From positions 1 through 58,073 of the forward strand of contig CALCGQ010000222.1 in assembly GCA_937901015.1 (NCBI GenBank): a stretch of 58,073 bases of DNA, read 5' to 3'. Below, one piece after another: positions 55,026-58,073 of this stretch (its first letter is position 1; the number at the start of each line of letters is the position of its first letter). Origin of the DNA: an uncultured Bacteroidota bacterium (lineage in GTDB: Bacteria > Bacteroidota > Bacteroidia > Bacteroidales > F082). The notes under the pieces are model-generated. The model saw only the letters and a program-made list of their open reading frames with translations, made no database searches and was not told the origin of the DNA. The position numbers and the translations under genes are program-made.

Positions 55026-55301
55026 CTATCTTTTGTCCCCTTCGGACTTTTTTTCTTTATCAGACTTCTTGTCTTTGCAAGAATCATCTTTTAGCTTGCT
55101 ATCTCCACAGCAGCTTTTTTTTGTTTTACAATCAGATTTAACCGCATCTTTGCAGTCTTTTGACTTCTTCTTGTTTTTGTCTTTATCATCATCAACAACT
55201 GTTGTAGTTACTGTTGAGTTGATTACTTGAGCATAACTTGTTGCAGAAATGCTAGCTGTGAAAAACAGCGTGAATGCGATGGCTAAAACTTTTATTTTCA
55301 T
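55026..55301 (-). CDS. Small exported Lys/Asp/Cys-rich protein, possible two-component target
   Basis: 91 residues. Clear signal peptide (MKIKVLAIAFTLFFTASISATSYAQ, cleavage near 25). The mature 66 residues are dominated by Lys, Asp and Ser with five cysteines (SKDCKD, KSDCKT, KKSCCGD, DDSCKD). Low complexity makes a folded enzyme unlikely; metal binding, thiol chemistry or interaction with anionic surfaces are possible. It is a real gene: own exact -7 element, leader, terminator. It diverges from the RprX-like kinase across a region with four TGTTAA boxes and is the best candidate for a gene that system controls. I recognise no family. Confidence 0.75.
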   Translation of the reverse strand: MKIKVLAIAFTLFFTASISATSYAQVINSTVTTTVVDDDKDKNKKKSKDCKDAVKSDCKTKKSCCGDSKLKDDSCKDKKSDKEKKSEGDKR

Positions 55302-55328
55302 AATAAAATATTAAATGTTTTCAGTGTA

Positions 55329-55336
55329 CAAATCTA
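55329..55336 (-). promoter_or_regulatory. -7 promoter element (TAGATTTG) for the small Lys/Cys-rich gene
   Basis: Minus-strand exact TAnnTTTG, 27 bases before the ATG (55301). The four TGTTAA boxes lie 21-59 bases further upstream. Confidence 0.6.
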
Positions 55337-55357
55337 ACGGCAATACTGCCTTAAGGT

Positions 55358-55395
55358 TGTTAACACCGTGTTAATAACTGTTAACTAAATGTTAA
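55358..55395. promoter_or_regulatory. Four phased TGTTAA boxes, candidate response-regulator operator
   Basis: TGTTAA occurs at 55358, 55369, 55379 and 55390, i.e. every 11, 10 and 11 bases, one DNA turn. OmpR/PhoB-type regulators bind such direct repeats (Bacillus PhoP uses TTAACA, the same sequence on the other strand). The first two boxes also contribute to a palindrome TTAACAC-C-GTGTTAA (55361-55374). Both divergent promoters are within reach. Confidence 0.7.
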
Positions 55396-55421
55396 AATTT
55401 TTATAATCCACTTTTTCAAGG

Positions 55422-55429
55422 TAATTTTG
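55422..55429 (+). promoter_or_regulatory. -7 promoter element (TAATTTTG) for the rprX-rprY-like operon
   Basis: Exact TAnnTTTG, 19 bases before the kinase ATG (55449). The nearest TGTTAA box ends 26 bases upstream, where an activator would touch RNA polymerase. Confidence 0.65.
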
Positions 55430-55448
55430 AACTGCAAAGTAAAGATAA

Positions 55449-56750
55449 ATGCACAGAAAAACCATAAGTATTATCATTTTTATTACATCCACAGCTTTGG
55501 CGGGGATACTTTTTACTCAAATCTATTGGGTAAGTACTGCATTTACTCTTAAAGAGGAACAATTTGATAATAGCGTCAGAATAGCAGTAAAAAGTGTTAT
55601 CAACCAGTTTCAACAAAAACAAACCGACACAATCTTCCAACAAAAATTAGTTGCATTATCTTGTCGAAAAGACAAACTTGATATTGCTGATTATATGGAT
55701 GCTGTTCTACTGGACTCGCTAATTACTGATGAATTTGAATGTATGGCCATTGCGTCTATCTTTGAATATGGAGTATATAGCAAGTATAACAATCGTTTTG
55801 TAATGGGCCAATTCTTTGGGGATAGTAAGGACCTACTGGACTCACAGTATCAGTTTTCACTCGCTAGCATCTATAAACCTGGCGATTATTATCTTAGTAT
55901 TGGTTTTGGAAGCAAAACACATCTACTTCTTCACAGAATGGAGTTATGGGTGGTTCTTTCCTTACTTTTTGTGCTTATATTGATTATTAGTTTCATTTTC
56001 GTTATATTTACAATTCTTCATCAGAAAAAAGTAAGTGAAATAAAAACTGATTTTATCAATAATATGACGCATGAGTTTAAAACTCCAATTTCTACTTCAA
56101 CACTTGCCGCTGAAATGATTCAAAGAAAAGAGGTGATATCTGATCCTGTGCGGGTTAGCAAATACGCATCCATTATTCTTGATGAAAACAATCGTCTCCA
56201 AAGTCAGGTTGAGCAAGTATTACAAGTTGCAATACTTGAAAGCGGAAACCAACAGTTTAAAATCAGAAGGGTGAACATAAATAGATTAATAGAATCTGCT
56301 GTTAGCACTTTTGAACTTAGAATAAAGGACTCAAATATTAAAGTGTTGGAAAAAATCGAGGCTGACAATCCATTTATGATGGGTGATAAAGTACATTTAC
56401 TTAATATATTCTGCAATCTAATTGATAATGCCATTAAGTATAGCCCTGGTAATCCCGTTATAAATATAAAGACCTACAATCTAAACGGAAGTATTGTTGT
56501 TAGCTTTAAAGACAAAGGAATTGGGATTTCAAAGGAGCATCAGAAAAATATATTTAAGAACCTTTTTAGAGTGCCAATTGGTGATATTCATGAGGTTAGA
56601 GGGTTCGGACTTGGCTTGTATTATGTAAAAACTATTGTTGACCAATTTGGTGGCAAAATAGAATTACAAAGTGAGCCCGGAAAGGGTTCTGATTTTAAGA
56701 TATTCTTTCCATTAAGCATAACAAAAACCACAGGTAATGAAAGAGGATAA
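55449..56750 (+). CDS. rprX: Sensor histidine kinase, RprX-like
   Basis: 433 residues. Membrane helices at about 5-27 and 167-190 bracket a 135-residue periplasmic sensor with two cysteines (C72, C98). The H-box is NNMTHEFKTPISTSTLA with H208; then the N-box (NIFCNLIDNAIKYSPG), G1 (KDKGIGISKEHQKNIF) and G2 (VRGFGLGLYYVKTIVDQFGGKI). The arrangement matches Bacteroidota RprX kinases. Its end overlaps the response-regulator gene by 14 bases. The stimulus is unknown. Control is probably by its own partner through the TGTTAA boxes. Confidence 0.88.
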   Translation: MHRKTISIIIFITSTALAGILFTQIYWVSTAFTLKEEQFDNSVRIAVKSVINQFQQKQTDTIFQQKLVALSCRKDKLDIADYMDAVLLDSLITDEFECMAIASIFEYGVYSKYNNRFVMGQFFGDSKDLLDSQYQFSLASIYKPGDYYLSIGFGSKTHLLLHRMELWVVLSLLFVLILIISFIFVIFTILHQKKVSEIKTDFINNMTHEFKTPISTSTLAAEMIQRKEVISDPVRVSKYASIILDENNRLQSQVEQVLQVAILESGNQQFKIRRVNINRLIESAVSTFELRIKDSNIKVLEKIEADNPFMMGDKVHLLNIFCNLIDNAIKYSPGNPVINIKTYNLNGSIVVSFKDKGIGISKEHQKNIFKNLFRVPIGDIHEVRGFGLGLYYVKTIVDQFGGKIELQSEPGKGSDFKIFFPLSITKTTGNERG

Positions 56751-57465
56751 TAATAAGATTAACATACTGTTTGTTGAGGATGATCCAAACCTAAGTATGA
56801 TATTGAAAGACTATCTTGAAATGATTGGATATACTGTTGATCATGCTCCAGACGGGGAAAAGGGTGTGGAACTATTTAAGGAAAATAGTTACAACCTTAT
56901 CATACTTGATGTTATGATGCCCAAAATGGATGGGTTTACTGCTGCAAAGGAAATCAGAAGCGTTAATCAGCTTATTCCCATTATCTTTCTAACAGCAAAG
57001 AACCTTAAGGAAGACAGAATTAAAGGCTTTGAACATGGTTCAGATGACTATATTACCAAACCATTTAGCACTGAAGAACTAAGCCTAAGAATTAAAGCTA
57101 TCCTAAAAAGATGCACTATGAATTACCAGTTGGCAACTGAACCTGCTAACGAACAATATCAAATTGGAAAATTTACATTTGACAGCGCAAATCTGATACT
57201 TAAATCTGATGATTCTGAGAGAGTGCTAACAAGAAAAGAATCAGGGCTTTTGAAATTATTATGTATCAATAAAAACAACTTACTTCCACGAGAAGTGGCC
57301 ATGGAAGCCATTTGGGGAGAAAATGATTACTTCATTGGAAGAAGTATGGATGTATTTATTGCAAAACTTAGAAAGTATTTGAAACCAGATCCAGATGTTC
57401 AAATCAATAATGTACATGGTATTGGTTTTAAACTGCAGATTAAAGAATCTTCTCTTCCAGCTTAA
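56737..57465 (+). CDS. rprY: OmpR-family response regulator, RprY-like
   Basis: 242 residues. Receiver domain with the acidic pair E14/D15, phospho-acceptor D58 in LIILDVMMPKMDGF, T86 and K108. The DNA-binding winged helix is C-terminal: VLTRKESGLLKLLCINKNNLLPREVAMEAIW and GRSMDVFIAKLRKYLKPDPDVQINNVHGIGFKL. It is very like Bacteroidota RprY as I remember it. DNA-binding domains of this class favour direct repeats 10-11 bases apart, as found at 55358-55395. It overlaps the kinase by 14 bases. Confidence 0.9.
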   Translation: MKEDNNKINILFVEDDPNLSMILKDYLEMIGYTVDHAPDGEKGVELFKENSYNLIILDVMMPKMDGFTAAKEIRSVNQLIPIIFLTAKNLKEDRIKGFEHGSDDYITKPFSTEELSLRIKAILKRCTMNYQLATEPANEQYQIGKFTFDSANLILKSDDSERVLTRKESGLLKLLCINKNNLLPREVAMEAIWGENDYFIGRSMDVFIAKLRKYLKPDPDVQINNVHGIGFKLQIKESSLPA

Positions 57466-57486
57466 AAAACTGATAGTTTATAAATA

Positions 57487-58073
57487 CTACTTTTTTAAAT
57501 ACTGCTTCCATTCCAGAACTTCTGATTTGGCAAGGTTAGTAATTACCAAATCAAATAATCCATAGTTATCTGGAACTTTAATCCATATTTTATTACTTTT
57601 TTGCTCTGGATTTACAACTTTCCACATTACAGTATTAGCATAATTAGGTTTAGACAGATTATTGGGAATATCTGAAAACTGTAATAAATCCATTTCACTG
57701 ACTTCAGAATCATAATCGAAGAATACACCAGATTTTGGTAATGTTATACCCTCAAGGTTTCCTGCTGAAGTAGTTATACTTATTATGCCATTGAAAATAG
57801 AATTTCCATATGCATAGGGCCGGTTCATAACACTAACACTCTTGATCTCTGTTGGTTGAAAACTCATTATTTGGTTAATATCAGGGAAATAAATATTATC
57901 TAGTAGCACCAAAGGGTCCTCATACTGAATATTAAATTCATTATCCAATACAATAAAGGAATAATCATTATCCCTAAAACGTACTCGTACATAAGGTACA
58001 ATCTCGTTAAATAATTCCTGAGTTGTTGACATCTGTACAAAATCCGATAATTTAACTTCTGTTAAATTCCCAC
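57487..58073 (-). CDS. TonB-plug-domain-like secreted protein, C-terminal part, cut by window edge
   Basis: The frame stays open past the Met at 58032 to the edge (..TEVKLSDFVQM before it), so this is the C-terminal 195 residues of a larger protein. A plug-like segment is visible: PLVLLDNIYFPDINQIMSFQPTEIKSVSVMNRPYAYGNSIFNGIISITTS, followed by ..GVFFDYDSEVSE and a last strand-rich region. This matches the end of large (about 800-residue) Bacteroidota exported proteins with a plug-like domain but no barrel; their function is unknown to me. Convergent with rprY, 21 bases between stops. Confidence 0.7.
   Translation of the reverse strand, partial: GNLTEVKLSDFVQMSTTQELFNEIVPYVRVRFRDNDYSFIVLDNEFNIQYEDPLVLLDNIYFPDINQIMSFQPTEIKSVSVMNRPYAYGNSIFNGIISITTSAGNLEGITLPKSGVFFDYDSEVSEMDLLQFSDIPNNLSKPNYANTVMWKVVNPEQKSNKIWIKVPDNYGLFDLVITNLAKSEVLEWKQYLKK

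Noticed and set aside
1-58073. tRNA, rRNA, riboswitch or prophage signals
   Set aside because: No T-loop-like GGTTCGANTCC, no rRNA segments, no known riboswitch core and no integrase, transposase or phage genes were seen.

Overview
The window is AT-rich and has no recognisable tRNA, rRNA, prophage or insertion sequence. It is a chromosomal segment from the Bacteroidota, most likely a marine or environmental Bacteroidales/Marinilabiliales-like lineage. The evidence is an adjacent SusC/SusD pair, three proteins with type IX secretion (T9SS) C-terminal domains, an RprX/RprY-like two-component pair, lipoproteins with acidic residues after the lipid cysteine, start codons without Shine-Dalgarno sequences, and many exact copies of the Bacteroidota -7 promoter element TAnnTTTG. 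Both edges cut genes: an aromatic amino acid hydroxylase on the left and a TonB-plug-like protein on the right.

Layout. 1-7.5 kb: aromatic amino acid hydroxylase, DUF302 protein, two-domain VOC lipoprotein, PLP homeostasis protein, Ca2+/Na+ antiporter, outer-membrane protein, the redox repressor Rex, and carbamate kinase (converging on rex). 7.6-14.5 kb: DASS and EamA transporters, a divergent Lgt paralogue, inositol monophosphatase, DUF2061, NfeD protease, macrodomain protein. 14.5-20 kb: CvfB-like and HEAT-like proteins, a flippase overlapping a sulfotransferase, and an M14 carboxypeptidase. 20-26 kb: rubrerythrin, a putative metal exporter, lemA with two TPM-domain genes, then prfA-pyrF. 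26-32.4 kb: ilvE, two T9SS-secreted proteins, a lipoprotein and a Nudix hydrolase. 32.4-40 kb: pyrE, an SRPBCC protein, birA, and a rsfS-ftsH-LUD-cdsA-psd housekeeping run, then a YjjG-like HAD phosphatase. 40-52 kb: a repeat-filled gap, a 1171-residue T9SS type B protein, a HutH-like lyase, two small membrane proteins and the SusC/SusD pair. 52-58 kb: M23 peptidase, canonical lgt, flavodoxin, a small Lys/Cys-rich exported protein, and the RprX/RprY-like genes.

Two patterns stand out beyond the genes. First, six intergenic elements begin 0-13 bases after a stop codon, in the sense orientation of that gene. They consist of a block of degenerate 7-nt units (WTTRGTC) followed by a block of degenerate 8-nt units (ATTNNNNC); one site has only the first block and one only the second. 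They follow a TPM gene, pyrE, birA, the YjjG-like gene, the large T9SS protein and the M23 peptidase. Second, the 147-bp divergent region between the Lys/Cys-rich exported protein and the two-component genes has four TGTTAA boxes at 11/10/11-bp spacing, flanked on both sides by exact TAnnTTTG elements. This looks like a bidirectional OmpR-family control region. A Rex-type operator also lies between the rex promoter and its start codon.

All calls come from reading the sequence and remembered family features. No database search or alignment was run.
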